Of a stretch of DNA of 64,000 nt, positions 34,074 to 43,277 are shown piece by piece. The notes below the pieces were generated by a model. The model saw only the letters and a program-made list of their open reading frames with translations, had not been told where the DNA came from and ran no database searches. Origin of the DNA: Providencia rettgeri (GTDB taxonomy: Bacteria > Pseudomonadota > Gammaproteobacteria > Enterobacterales > Enterobacteriaceae); contig NZ_CP096259.1 in assembly GCF_023205015.1 (NCBI RefSeq), positions 62,001-126,000 of the forward strand, given 5' to 3'. Within the stretch, counting starts at the first letter, position 1. Every line of letters starts with the position of its first letter. The position numbers were made by a program, and so were the translations under genes.

Positions 34074-34893
34074 GGCACTGTTGCAAAGTTAGCGATGAGG
34101 CAGCCTTTTGTCTTATTCAAAGGCCTTACATTTCAAAAACTCTGCTTACCAGGCGCATTTCGCCCAGGGGATCACCATAATAAAATGCTGAGGCCTGGCC
34201 TTTGCGTAGTGCACGCATCACCTCAATACCTTTGATGGTGGCGTAAGCCGTCTTCATGGATTTAAATCCCAGCGTGGCGCCGATTATCCGTTTCAGTTTG
34301 CCATGATCGCATTCAATCACGTTGTTCCGGTACTTAATCTGTCGGTGTTCAACGTCAGACGGGCACCGGCCTTCGCGTTTGAGCAGAGCAAGCGCGCGAC
34401 CATAGGCGGGCGCTTTATCCGTGTTGATGAATCGCGGGATCTGCCACTTCTTCACGTTGTTGAGGATTTTACCCAGAAACCGGTATGCAGCTTTGCTGTT
34501 ACGACGGGAGGAGAGATAAAAATCGACAGTGCGGCCCCGGCTGTCGACGGCCCGGTACAGATACGCCCAGCGGCCATTGACCTTCACGTAGGTTTCATCC
34601 ATGTGCCACGGGCAAAGATCGGAAGGGTTACGCCAGTACCAGCGCAGCCGTTTTTCCATTTCAGGCGCATAACGCTGAACCCAGCGGTAAATCGTGGAGT
34701 GATCGACATTCACTCCGCGTTCAGCCAGCATCTCCTGCAGCTCACGGTAACTGATGCCGTATTTGCAGTACCAGCGTACGGCCCACAGAATGATGTCACG
34801 CTGAAAATGCCGGCCTTTGAATGGGTTCATGTGCAGCTCCATCAGCAAAAGGGGATGATAAGTTTATCACCACCGACTATTTGCAACAGTGCC
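34074..34893 (-). mobile_element. IS26, right copy
   Basis: 820 bp with GGCACTGTTGCAAA at 34074 and the matching end at 34893. Same orientation as the left copy. Outer flank is CATCGGCG. Confidence 0.97.
34126..34830 (-). CDS. tnpA: IS26 transposase, right copy
   Basis: 234 residues, identical to the left copy. Together the two direct copies make the 26-kb region mobile as an IS26 translocatable unit (one IS26 plus the interior, 25,288 bp). Confidence 0.97.
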   Translation of the reverse strand: MNPFKGRHFQRDIILWAVRWYCKYGISYRELQEMLAERGVNVDHSTIYRWVQRYAPEMEKRLRWYWRNPSDLCPWHMDETYVKVNGRWAYLYRAVDSRGRTVDFYLSSRRNSKAAYRFLGKILNNVKKWQIPRFINTDKAPAYGRALALLKREGRCPSDVEHRQIKYRNNVIECDHGKLKRIIGATLGFKSMKTAYATIKGIEVMRALRKGQASAFYYGDPLGEMRLVSRVFEM

Positions 34894-34901
34894 CATCGGC
34901 G
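34894..34901. repeat. Right 8-bp target-site duplication CATCGGCG
   Basis: Exact match of 8778-8785. Codons across it read Tyr-Tyr-Ala-Asp-Ala-Leu when the insertion is removed. Confidence 0.95.
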
Positions 34902-36145
34902 TAGTAGTGGATGTGGTCGATGACAAAGCCGGTGCGGGTCAGCGTGCGCCGGAGGATCGGCAGAAAATCGACCAGGAACGAAGTAGCGCGTGTGACGACG
35001 GCCGGTACGCCGACACGCGCCACGGCCTCGGCCCAGCGCGCGGCCGGCGGTTGGAGCAGGCCGTTGTGCACCGAACCGTGGTAGGTGCCGACCGCCAATG
35101 TGAGCCAGCGCTCTAGCTCGCGCAGCGTCAGGGCGGCCTTGTTTTCGGAATCGTAGTCGCCGCGCTGGTCAGGGTTGGAGAAGGTCGTTCCCGGCAGTTC
35201 GTCGTGAATCATCTGCATCGCCGTGCCGATGATCCGTTCCACGATGCCGCCATAGTGCGGCTGTCCCAGCGGGCGATAGTCCAGCCGGATGCCATGCTGC
35301 TCGCAACCCCGGCGCAGGGCCTCGCTCTTGAACTCGGCCGCGTTGTCTAGGTAGAGCAGCAAGGGCTTGCCGCTCATCTGCCAATCCATTTCCACGTTCA
35401 GTCCTTCCAGCCAAGGGCGCTTGTCGCAGGCGACATGCACGAGGCACAGGCCAACCGAAACGGCAGACGGCGCTTCCAGCGTGACGACCATGCCGAGCAC
35501 GCAGCGGGTGAACACGTCGATGGCGAGGGTCAGGTACGGGCGGCCAATAGGTTGCCGGTCGCGGTCATCGACCACGATCAGGTCGATGACCGTATGGTCT
35601 ATCTGCACCTGCTCCAGCGGCGCGGTCACGGCAGGAGGCTCGCCGCCCACACCTTGTAGGTCACGAGCGGCATCCTGGCCTTCCCGCCGGCGGATGACCT
35701 TGCGCGGGTCAAGGCTAGCGATCCGTAAGGCCACGGTATTGCGCGCCGGCACTCGCAGTTTTTGAGCCTTGCACACCTGAGTGACTTCGCGGTGAAAGGC
35801 CGCTAGGCTGCGCTTCTGCTTGGTCAGGAACCGCTTTTGCAGTAGCTCGTGGATGACGCGCTCGACCGGTTCCGGCAAGCGCCCCTTACCTTTACCTCCA
35901 CCGGACTGGCCGGGCACCAGATCCGTCACGAGGCCGCTGCCTTGCCGGGCACGCCGGATCAGAACGTATACCTGGCGCCGAGACAAGCCCAGCGCCTGAG
36001 CCGCCATATCGGCCGCTTCGTGCCCGACCGTCTCCGACTGCGCCAACGGACTGATGATCTCCGCACGACGGCGCGCACGCTCCCAAGCCTCATCAGGCAG
36101 AGTGGCCACGCCTTGTTCTGGAATCCGTGGGGTGTCCGTCGCCAT
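34894..36145 (-). pseudogene. tniA: TniA transposase, 5' part (split by the IS26-bounded insertion)
   Basis: About 417 residues from MATDTPRIPEQG to HIHYYAD. It has the helix-turn-helix (LGLSRRQVYVLIRR) and the DDE core: D in VQIDHTVIDL, D in LLLYLDNAAEFK, E in PHYGGIVERIIG. The last 142 residues, which contain the TniB-contact region, are at 8350-8785. Loss of TniA continuity leaves the integron unable to transpose by the tni route. Confidence 0.93.
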
Positions 36146-36261
36146 GCTCACCTCGCTTTGGTGCACACGAGTATTGAGCATAGTCGAGATTGGTGCAGAT
36201 CACTTCTGATATTGAACTGTCAGGAGCTGGCTGCACAACAGCCATTACGCCCAATCAACTG

Positions 36262-36286
36262 GTGCAGTCGTCTTCTGAAAATGACA
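36262..36286 (-). repeat. IRt, outer end of the In2-type integron
   Basis: 25-bp terminal repeat ending TGTCATTTTCAGAAGACGAC (read on the minus strand from 36286). The following TCCAT (36287-36291) is the 5-bp duplication known for In2 in Tn21; its partner would be left of the window. Confidence 0.85.
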
Positions 36287-36291
36287 TCCAT

Positions 36292-36927
36292 GCCCAGCCC
36301 GTGCGCGAGCTGGATCACCGCCCGCACGATAGTTTGGTCACGGGCATCATCCGGGAGCCTGGCGACAAAGGATTGGTCGATTTTCAATGTGGTGATGGGG
36401 CAGCATTTCAGATGTTGCAGGCAGGAATAGCCGGTGCCGAAGTCGTCGGCGGCGAAGCGCACGCCGATGGCGCGCAAGGCGTCGAAACTGGCGAACAGGG
36501 CTGGATTGCCGAATGCGACCGATTCGGTCAGTTCGATCTCCAGAAGCTCGGCGGGCAGGGCCATATCGGCCAGCACCCGCTTTACCTCGTCGTCGAACGT
36601 TGGCCCAACCTGGCTGGCGGACACATTGATGGCAAGACGGAACGGTTGCCATGCCGGTCCTTGCCACTTGTGCATCTGGCGACAGGCCTCGCCCAGCACC
36701 CACGCGCCTATTTCCGGCATCAGGCCGAACGACTCGGCCAGCGGCAGGAACTGGCCGGGCGGCAACAGGCCAAGCCTCGGATGCCGCCAGCGCATCAACG
36801 CTTCCGCGCCAGCGATCCGGTGATCGCGCAGATCGACCAGCGGCTGGTAATGCAGGTCAAGCTGTCCGCGCGCCGCCGCCTGCGCCAACTCGGCCGCCGT
36901 CCATCCGGCGGGCTGCGAACTCGTCAT
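36292..36927 (-). pseudogene. urf2: Urf2, EAL-domain protein interrupted by the integron
   Basis: About 212 residues of an EAL cyclic-di-GMP phosphodiesterase-like domain: YQPLVDLRDHRIAGAEALMR near the start, then ELTESVAF, DDFGTGYS and LKIDQSFV. The C-terminus is cut by integron insertion; in Tn21 its other half is the tnpM region. The first Met overlaps the merE stop. The domain starts EALMRW rather than EAL+R canonical spacing, and activity is unproven. Confidence 0.85.
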
Positions 36928-37160
36928 GATCCGCCCCGGAAGGCGCGCAGCAGCCGCGTTACGGCCAGAACGAACAAGCCGGTCAGCGCGAGCGCGGCAA
37001 CACCCCAATGCTCGCCAAGGAAGGCACCGGCGGTCGTCCCGGCCAGCACGGCGGCGAGAATCGGCAGATGGCAGGGGCAGGTCAACACGGCCAGCGCACC
37101 CCACAGGTAGCCGGAAACGGGTTGGCGCGTCTCGGGCGGCAGTTTGTCAGGGGCGTTCAC
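36924..37160 (-). CDS. merE: MerE, small mercury transport protein (copy 1)
   Basis: 78 residues from a GTG start (37158-37160). Two hydrophobic segments, and a vicinal cysteine pair in TCPCHLPI in the first. An inner-membrane uptake protein for Hg(II) and organomercury. Overlaps merD by 4 bp. Confidence 0.9.
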   Translation of the reverse strand: MNAPDKLPPETRQPVSGYLWGALAVLTCPCHLPILAAVLAGTTAGAFLGEHWGVAALALTGLFVLAVTRLLRAFRGGS

Positions 37161-37519
37161 GGCAATGCCTCCTCGTGCGCCCGCTCGGCTGGCATGGAGG
37201 CCAGTTGCGCGTCCAGATGGGCCAACGCCGCGCGCCGCCGCTCGACCAACTGGCGCAGCACGGCAAGCTGCGCTGCGGCTTGTGCGCCGTCCGCTGCGTC
37301 GAGCGCACGGCACAGCCGCGCCAGGGCATCCAGGCCGATACCCGCCTCGAAGGCCGCGCGCACGAAGCACAGCCGTTGCAAGGCCGCATCGTCGAACACG
37401 CCGTAGCCGCCCGTGGTGCAGGCCACCGGCCGTAACAAGCCGCGCACCAGGTAGTCGCGCACGATATGTACGCTCACCCCAGCGTTATGGGCCAGTTGCG
37501 ATACCGTGTAGGCGCTCAT
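37157..37519 (-). CDS. merD: MerD, secondary regulator of the mer operon (copy 1)
   Basis: 120 residues, MerR-like helix-turn-helix at the N-terminus ([19 protein letters not shown]) without the MerR cysteines. Antagonises MerR activation after detoxification. Start at MSAYTV; a longer frame to 37540 overlaps merA and is not the usual start. Confidence 0.92.
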   Translation of the reverse strand: MSAYTVSQLAHNAGVSVHIVRDYLVRGLLRPVACTTGGYGVFDDAALQRLCFVRAAFEAGIGLDALARLCRALDAADGAQAAAQLAVLRQLVERRRAALAHLDAQLASMPAERAHEEALP

Positions 37520-37536
37520 CGCACACCTCCTTGTCC

Positions 37537-39231
37537 TCACCCGGCGCAGCAGGAAAGCTGCTTCACATCCTTGTTGAAGGTCTGCGCCGCGAGCTTCAAC
37601 CCTTCGACCATCGTCAGGTAGGGGAACAACTGGTCGGCCAGTTCCTGCACCGTCATCCGGTTGCGAATCGCCAGTGCGGCCGTCTGGATCAGTTCGCCCG
37701 CTTCCGGGGCCACTGCCTGCACGCCGATCAGTCGTCCGCTGCCTTCTTCAACCACCAGTTTGATGAAGCCGCGCGTGTCGAAGTTGGCGAGCGCGCGCGG
37801 CACGTTGTCCAGCGTTAGCGTGCGACTATCAGTTTTGATGCCGTCATGGTGCGCTTCCGCCTCGCTGTAGCCTACGGTCGCCACTTGCGGGTCGGTGAAC
37901 ACCACGGCCGGCATCGCGGTCAGGTTCAGGGCCGCGTCACCGCCGGTCATGTTGATCGCGGCGCGAGTGCCGGCCGCTGCCGCCACATAGACGAACTGCG
38001 GCTGGTCGGTGCAGTCGCCTGCGGCGTAGATGTGTTCCACGCTTGTACGCATGCCGGGGTCGATGACGATAGCGCCTTGCGGGGTGAGCGTGACGCCCGT
38101 CGCATCCAGTGCCAGCTTGCGTGTGTTGGGCGCGCGGCCGGTGGCGACCAGCAGCTTGTCGGCGCGCAGTTCGCCGTGCGCCGTGGTGAGCACGAATTCG
38201 CCGTCCCCTTCACCATTGATATACGCGACCTGGCTGGCCTGGGTGTGTTCCCTCACCTCGATGCCCTCCATGCGGAATGCGGCCGTGACGGCTTCGCCTA
38301 TAGCTGGGTCTTCGCGGAAGAACAGCGTGCTGCGAGCCAGGATCGTCACCTTCGCTCCGAGTCGGGCGAACGCCTGCGCCAGCTCCAGCGCCACCACTGA
38401 TGAGCCAATCACGGCCAGGCGCTTAGGAATCGTCTCGCTGACCAGCGCTTCAGTGGAAGTCCAGTACGGAGTGTCTTTCAGGCCGGGAATCGGCGGCACG
38501 GCCGGGCTCGCGCCGGTGGCGATCAGGCAGCGGTCGAATGCCACCACGCGCTCGCCGCCGTCGTTGAGTTGCACGATCAGGTTGCGATTGTCCTTAAAGC
38601 GGGCGGAGCCGTGCAGCACAGTGATCGCCGGATTGCCCTCCAAGATGCCTTCGTACTTGGCGTGGCGCAGTTCATCGACGCGGGCCTGCTGCTGGGCCAG
38701 CAGCGCCGTGCGCTGGATGGTCGGCGTGGTAGCGGCGATGCCGCCATCGAACGGGCTTTCCCGGCGCAGATGGGCGATATGGGCGGCGCGGATCATGATC
38801 TTGGACGGCACACAACCGACATTGACGCAGGTGCCGCCGATGGTGCCGCGCTCGATCAGCGTGACACGTGCGCCTTGCTCGACGGCCTTCAGCGCCGCTG
38901 CCATCGCGGCCCCGCCGCTGCCGATGACGGCGATATGCAATGCGCCGCTGCTACCCGTCTTGTCGTTTCTGCCCAGCAGATCGCGCATCTTGTCGAGCAA
39001 TCCGCCCGGCGTCGAAACTGAGGGGGCATCGGCCAGCGTGGCCCGATAACCGAGTCCAGCTACAGCGGCCGTCAGCGCGTCGGGTGACGTGCCGACCTCA
39101 ATGGCGAGCTTGGCGCTGCCCTTGGCGTAGGAGACATCCGCTGATTGCACGCCGGGCACTTTCTCCAGGGCGTCCTTGACATGCACTGCGCACGAGTCGC
39201 AAGTCATGCCGGTGATTTTGAGAGTGCTCAT
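37537..39231 (-). CDS. merA: MerA, mercuric ion reductase (copy 1)
   Basis: 564-residue flavoprotein disulfide reductase that reduces Hg(II) to Hg(0) with NADPH. N-terminal heavy-metal domain with [11 protein letters not shown], redox-active disulfide [14 protein letters not shown] near residue 136, dimer interface domain, and the C-terminal Cys pair LSCCAG that hands over Hg(II). Full length for the Tn21 enzyme. Confidence 0.97.
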   Translation of the reverse strand: MSTLKITGMTCDSCAVHVKDALEKVPGVQSADVSYAKGSAKLAIEVGTSPDALTAAVAGLGYRATLADAPSVSTPGGLLDKMRDLLGRNDKTGSSGALHIAVIGSGGAAMAAALKAVEQGARVTLIERGTIGGTCVNVGCVPSKIMIRAAHIAHLRRESPFDGGIAATTPTIQRTALLAQQQARVDELRHAKYEGILEGNPAITVLHGSARFKDNRNLIVQLNDGGERVVAFDRCLIATGASPAVPPIPGLKDTPYWTSTEALVSETIPKRLAVIGSSVVALELAQAFARLGAKVTILARSTLFFREDPAIGEAVTAAFRMEGIEVREHTQASQVAYINGEGDGEFVLTTAHGELRADKLLVATGRAPNTRKLALDATGVTLTPQGAIVIDPGMRTSVEHIYAAGDCTDQPQFVYVAAAAGTRAAINMTGGDAALNLTAMPAVVFTDPQVATVGYSEAEAHHDGIKTDSRTLTLDNVPRALANFDTRGFIKLVVEEGSGRLIGVQAVAPEAGELIQTAALAIRNRMTVQELADQLFPYLTMVEGLKLAAQTFNKDVKQLSCCAG

Positions 39232-39282
39232 ACCATCGTTCCTTATTCGTGTGGGCCGCCGTGTCGCACGGTCAGCCGTCTT

Positions 39283-39705
39283 TCACAAGCGCTTGGCGGG
39301 GAGTTCGCAGCCGTCCGGTCCGCAACGGCGATGCGCCGGCGACACGAAGTCCCAGATCGACACCCCAATCATCAAGGCCAGGCCGACGTACATCAGGTTC
39401 GCCGTCCACCAGTTGCCGAGCAGCCAGACCGTGGCCGCAAACACGATGGCCGGGCCGATCATGCCGAGCAGACTGCGCAGCCATTGCCGATGACTGAACC
39501 AACCCAGCGCGTTCGCCAGGAAGGCCAGCGCGGCAAACAGCGGCAGCAGGCGGCTGATGAACAGTCCCTCGTACTGGCTCAAGAAGCCCAGCCCGATGGC
39601 CGCGCCGAAGCTGGCGAGGGCTGGAAAGCAGGCGGCGCAGCCCATCGCGGAAACGACGCTGCCGAGCGCGCCGGTTTTATCGGCAATGCGTGTCATCAGT
39701 CCCAT
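39283..39705 (-). CDS. merC: MerC, inner-membrane Hg(II) transporter (copy 1)
   Basis: 140 residues with four hydrophobic helices; cysteine pair in MGCAACFPA on helix 1 and another near the C-terminus (HRRCGPDGC). Start chosen at MGLMTRI. Presence of merC is typical for Tn21 and not for Tn501. Confidence 0.93.
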   Translation of the reverse strand: MGLMTRIADKTGALGSVVSAMGCAACFPALASFGAAIGLGFLSQYEGLFISRLLPLFAALAFLANALGWFSHRQWLRSLLGMIGPAIVFAATVWLLGNWWTANLMYVGLALMIGVSIWDFVSPAHRRCGPDGCELPAKRL

Positions 39706-39740
39706 GAAGCGGCTCTCGCTGTTGTCGTTGGCTTGCTGGC

Positions 39741-40016
39741 TCACTGCTTGACGCTGGACGGATAGCCGGCGTCTGCGGTGGCCTTGGTCAGCTTCTGTAC
39801 GCTGGCCTTGGTGTCGTCAAAAGTGACGACGGCCTCGCGCTTCTCGAAGCCCACATCGACCTTGCTCACGCCTTCGACCTTGGAGAGCGCTTTCTTGACT
39901 GTGATCGGGCAGGCGGCGCAAGTCATGCCGGGAACCGCTAGCGTGACGGTCTGGGTAGCGGCCCACACCGGGGCAACAGCGGCGGCGAGGGCAAGGGAGG
40001 CAAACAGTTTCTTCAT
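39741..40016 (-). CDS. merP: MerP, periplasmic Hg(II)-binding protein (copy 1)
   Basis: 91 residues with a signal peptide cleaved after APVWA, then a ferredoxin-like HMA domain with GMTCAACPITV that binds Hg(II) and passes it to MerT. Confidence 0.95.
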   Translation of the reverse strand: MKKLFASLALAAAVAPVWAATQTVTLAVPGMTCAACPITVKKALSKVEGVSKVDVGFEKREAVVTFDDTKASVQKLTKATADAGYPSSVKQ

Positions 40017-40029
40017 GATGAACTCCTGG

Positions 40030-40380
40030 TTAATAGAAAAATGGAACGACATAGGGAAATCCAAGCGCGACCAGGACCAGCACGGCCACGATCCAGAAAA
40101 TCAGCTTGTAGGTGGCGCGCACCTGCGGAATCGCGCAGACCTCACCTGGCTTGCATGCCTGCACGGGCCGGTAAATCCGCTTCCAGGCGAAGAACAGCGC
40201 CACTAGCGCCGCGCCGATGAACAACGGTCGATAGGGTTCCAGCACCGTCAGGTTGCCGATCCAAGCACCGGAGAAGCCCAGGGCGACCAGTACTAGCGGC
40301 CCCAGGCAGCAGGTCGATGCAAGAATGGCGGCCAGCCCGCCGGCGAAGAGCGCACCGCGCCCGTTTTGTGGTTCAGACAT
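40030..40380 (-). CDS. merT: MerT, inner-membrane mercuric transport protein (copy 1)
   Basis: 116 residues, three membrane helices. Cys pair STCCLGPL in helix 1 and ACKPGEVC in the cytoplasmic loop carry Hg(II) to MerA. First gene of the minus-strand mer operon, 71 bp from merR. Confidence 0.95.
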
Positions 40381-40415
40381 ACGTTGGCCCTTTTGAATTT
40401 GGATTGGATAGCGTA

Positions 40416-40446
40416 ACCTTACTTCCGTACTCATGTACGGAGTCAA
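40416..40446 (-). promoter_or_regulatory. merT promoter and MerR operator (copy 1)
   Basis: On the minus strand -35 TTGACT (40441-40446), a 19-bp spacer holding the dyad CCGTACATGAGTACGG, and -10 TAAGGT (40416-40421). The overlong spacer is the hallmark of MerR-twisted promoters. Confidence 0.92.
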
Positions 40447-40451
40447 GCGAT

Positions 40452-40886
40452 ATGGAAAATAATTTGGAAAACCTGACCATTGGCGTTTTTGCCAAGGCGG
40501 CCGGGGTCAACGTGGAGACAATCCGCTTCTATCAGCGCAAGGGCCTGTTGCGGGAACCGGACAAGCCTTACGGCAGCATCCGCCGCTATGGGGAGGCGGA
40601 CGTGGTTCGGGTGAAATTCGTGAAATCGGCACAGCGGCTGGGGTTCAGTCTGGACGAGATTGCCGAGCTGTTGCGGCTCGACGATGGCACCCACTGCGAG
40701 GAGGCCAGCAGCCTGGCCGAACACAAGCTCAAGGACGTGCGCGAGAAGATGGCCGACTTGGCGCGCATGGAAACCGTGCTGTCTGAACTCGTGTGCGCCT
40801 GCCATGCACGAAAGGGGAATGTTTCCTGCCCGTTGATCGCGTCACTACAGGGCGAAGCAGGCCTGGCAAGGTCAGCTATGCCTTAG
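40452..40886 (+). CDS. merR: MerR, mercury-responsive regulator (copy 1)
   Basis: 144 residues. N-terminal winged helix ([18 protein letters not shown]), dimer helix, and the three Hg(II) ligands in THCEEASS and [16 protein letters not shown]. Represses without and activates with Hg(II), divergently from merT. Confidence 0.96.
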
Positions 40887-40919
40887 CGTGCTTTATTTTC
40901 CGTTTTCTGAGGTGCCCCC
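40882..40919 (-). repeat. Outer inverted repeat (mer end) of the first Tn21-type transposon
   Basis: 38-bp IR; read inward from 40919 it begins GGGGGCACCTCAGAAAACGG, the Tn21 mer-end form. Directly outside is TAATA (40920-40924), identical to the pentamer outside the transposon end at 43240. Confidence 0.92.
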
Positions 40920-40977
40920 TAATAGTGTTCTTCCATTTCGGTAAAAATCCCTACCATGGATTCCCACTCGTCCGGGG
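40920..40977 (-). pseudogene. 5' fragment of a GNAT acetyltransferase gene (Tn9/Tn2670 passenger)
   Basis: On the minus strand it reads PDEWESMVGIFTEMEEHYY, entering from IS1 and ending at TAATA. Joined to 42829-43239 through TAATA it gives one continuous frame (HYYGEGIIQEAL). IS1 removes the first codons. Known in R100 as the gene into which Tn21 is inserted inside a Tn9-like unit. Confidence 0.8.
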
Positions 40978-40992
40978 GGTAATGACTCCAAC

Positions 40993-41496
40993 TTATTGAT
41001 AGTGTTTTATGTTCAGATAATGCCCGATGACTTTGTCATGCAGCTCCACCGATTTTGAGAACGACAGCGACTTCCGTCCCAGCCGTGCCAGGTGCTGCCT
41101 CAGATTCAGGTTATGCCGCTCAATTCGCTGCGTATATCGCTTGCTGATTACGTGCAGCTTTCCCTTCAGGCGGGATTCATACAGCGGCCAGCCATCCGTC
41201 ATCCATATCACCACGTCAAAGGGTGACAGCAGGCTCATAAGACGCCCCAGCGTCGCCATAGTGCGTTCACCGAATACGTGCGCAACAACCGTCTTCCGGA
41301 GCCTGTCATACGCGTAAAACAGCCAGCGCTGGCGCGATTTAGCCCCGACGTATCCCCACTGTTCGTCCATTTCCGCGCAGACGATGACGTCACTGCCCGG
41401 CTGTATGCGCGAGGTTACCGACTGCGGCCTGAGTTTTTTAAATGGCGGAAAATCGTGTTGAGGCCAACGCCCATAATGCGGGCGGTTGCCCGGCAT
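40993..41496 (-). CDS. insB: IS1 InsB, catalytic part of the transposase
   Basis: 167 residues; made in vivo as an InsA-InsB' fusion by -1 frameshifting. DDE-type core with CAEMDEQWGYVG and WMTDGWPLY. Overlaps insA. Confidence 0.93.
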   Translation of the reverse strand: MPGNRPHYGRWPQHDFPPFKKLRPQSVTSRIQPGSDVIVCAEMDEQWGYVGAKSRQRWLFYAYDRLRKTVVAHVFGERTMATLGRLMSLLSPFDVVIWMTDGWPLYESRLKGKLHVISKRYTQRIERHNLNLRQHLARLGRKSLSFSKSVELHDKVIGHYLNIKHYQ

Positions 41497-41690
41497 CCAA
41501 CGCCATTCATGGCCATATCAATGATTTTCTGGTGCGTACCGGGTTGAGAAGCGGTGTAAGTGAACTGCAGTTGCCATGTTTTACGGCAGTGAGAGCAGAG
41601 ATAGCGCTGATGTCCGGCGGTGCTTTTGCCGTTACGCACCACCCCGTCAGTAGCTGAACAGGAGGGACAGCTGATAGAAACAGAAGCCAC
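41415..41690 (-). CDS. insA: IS1 InsA, DNA-binding repressor part
   Basis: 91 residues. N-terminal zinc finger (SCPSCSATDG, CSHCRKTW) and helix-turn-helix (GCRATARIMGVGLNTIFRHL). Binds the IS1 ends and represses transposition. Confidence 0.93.
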   Translation of the reverse strand: MASVSISCPSCSATDGVVRNGKSTAGHQRYLCSHCRKTWQLQFTYTASQPGTHQKIIDMAMNGVGCRATARIMGVGLNTIFRHLKNSGRSR

Positions 41691-41968
41691 TGGAGCACCT
41701 CAAAAACACCATCATACACTAAATCAGTAAGTTGGCAGCATCACCCGACGCACTTTGCGCCGAATAAATACCTGTGACGGAAGATCACTTCGCAGAATAA
41801 ATAAATCCTGGTGTCCCTGTTGATACCGGGAAGCCCTGGGCCAACTTTTGGCGAAAATGAGACGTTGATCGGCACGTAAGAGGTTCCAACTTTCACCATA
41901 ATGAAATAAGATCACTACCGGGCGTATTTTTTGAGTTATCGAGATTTTCAGGAGCTAAGGAAGCTAAA

Positions 41969-42628
41969 ATGGAGAAAAAAATCACTGGATATACCACCGT
42001 TGATATATCCCAATGGCATCGTAAAGAACATTTTGAGGCATTTCAGTCAGTTGCTCAATGTACCTATAACCAGACCGTTCAGCTGGATATTACGGCCTTT
42101 TTAAAGACCGTAAAGAAAAATAAGCACAAGTTTTATCCGGCCTTTATTCACATTCTTGCCCGCCTGATGAATGCTCATCCGGAATTCCGTATGGCAATGA
42201 AAGACGGTGAGCTGGTGATATGGGATAGTGTTCACCCTTGTTACACCGTTTTCCATGAGCAAACTGAAACGTTTTCATCGCTCTGGAGTGAATACCACGA
42301 CGATTTCCGGCAGTTTCTACACATATATTCGCAAGATGTGGCGTGTTACGGTGAAAACCTGGCCTATTTCCCTAAAGGGTTTATTGAGAATATGTTTTTC
42401 GTCTCAGCCAATCCCTGGGTGAGTTTCACCAGTTTTGATTTAAACGTGGCCAATATGGACAACTTCTTCGCCCCCGTTTTCACCATGGGCAAATATTATA
42501 CGCAAGGCGACAAGGTGCTGATGCCGCTGGCGATTCAGGTTCATCATGCCGTTTGTGATGGCTTCCATGTCGGCAGAATGCTTAATGAATTACAACAGTA
42601 CTGCGATGAGTGGCAGGGCGGGGCGTAA
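41969..42628 (+). CDS. catA1: Chloramphenicol acetyltransferase CatA1 (Tn9 type)
   Basis: 219 residues. Trimeric enzyme acetylating chloramphenicol 3-OH with acetyl-CoA. Catalytic His in [14 protein letters not shown] near residue 193. Preceded by CAGGAGCTAAGGAAGC and the standard Tn9 leader directly next to IS1. 42629-42828 downstream holds no gene. Confidence 0.97.
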
Positions 42629-42828
42629 TTTTTTTAAGGCAGTTATTGGTGCCCTTAAACGCCTGGTTGCTACGCCTGAATAAGTGATAATAAGCGGATG
42701 AATGGCAGAAATTCGAAAGCAAATTCGACCCGGTCGTCGGTTCAGGGCAGGGTCGTTAAATAGCCGCTTATGTCTATTGCTGGTTTACCGGTTTATTGAC
42801 TACCGGAAGCAGTGTGACCGTGTGCTTC

Positions 42829-43239
42829 TCAAATGCCTGAGGCCAGTTTGCTCAGGCTCTCCCCGTGGAGGTAATAATTGACGATATGATCATTTATTCT
42901 GCCTCCCAGAGCCTGATAAAAACGGTTAGCGCCGGGGTTGGATTTTTCAGCGTTCCAGCTAAGGCTAAGGCATTCCTGTTCAAGCGCAAGCCGGGCTATA
43001 AAGCGCATTATCGCTTTACCCGTGCCCTTATTTCGATCGCACTGAGAAACATACAGCTCTTTAATATGCAGCTGACCGCTGTATCGGGGCGAGGGATAAA
43101 GAATATTGCAACATGCCAGGCCAGTAATGTTATTGCCGCAGCGCGCTCTGATCACCAGGGTACCGGAAAGCCGGTTGAATAACTTTTTACAGAGATAATC
43201 CTTCATCAACGCTTCCTGAATGATACCTTCGCCATAATA
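42829..43239 (-). pseudogene. 3' fragment of the GNAT acetyltransferase gene
   Basis: About 136 codons to the stop at 42829. Has LHIKELYVSQCDRNKGTGKAI, the acetyl-CoA loop region, and ANRFYQALGGRI. The frame is open up to the transposon end at 43240; its 5' continuation is at 40920-40977, on the far side of IS1-catA1. TAATA at 43235-43239 is the target pentamer. Confidence 0.85.
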
Positions 43240-43277
43240 GGGGTCGTCTCAGAAAACGGAAAATAAAGCACGCTAAG
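43240..43277 (+). repeat. Inverted repeat, tnp end
   Basis: 38-bp IR starting GGGGTCGTCTCAGAAAACGG, the Tn21 tnp-end form, overlapping the tnpA stop region. Confidence 0.93.

Larger units (their letters stand above)
8786..34893. mobile_element. 26,108-bp IS26-bounded compound insertion in tniA
   Basis: Two IS26 copies in direct orientation (8786-9605 and 34074-34893) enclose all of the Tn1548-like, NDM, qnrA and dfrA17-aadA5 material. The outer flanks carry the same octamer CATCGGCG and the tniA frame resumes across them. This fits one transposition of a compound unit, or insertion of an IS26 followed by growth of the interior through IS26 translocatable units and homologous recombination. 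Confidence 0.93.
40978..41745 (-). mobile_element. IS1
   Basis: 768 bp with ends GGTAATGACTCCAACTTA (40978) and GGTGATGCTGCCAACTTA (read inward from 41745). The left flank is the acetyltransferase fragment and the right flank the catA1 leader, with no 9-bp duplication (CGTCCGGGG versus CGACGCACT). This fits one IS1 left after recombination of two flanking copies. Confidence 0.95.

Noticed and set aside
37008..39765. Many long open frames opposite the mer genes
   Set aside because: They are antisense shadows of GC-rich merA, merC, merD with no family match and no ribosome sites; the mer genes on the minus strand explain the coding potential.
40978..41745. IS1 insertion with its own target duplication
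   Set aside because: The 9-bp flanks are CGTCCGGGG and CGACGCACT, so this is not a simple insertion; recombination between two IS1 copies explains it better.
41865..41902. A sigma70 promoter for catA1 made of TTGATC and CATAAT
   Set aside because: The spacing is about 26 bp, too long; the true promoter boxes could not be assigned by eye.
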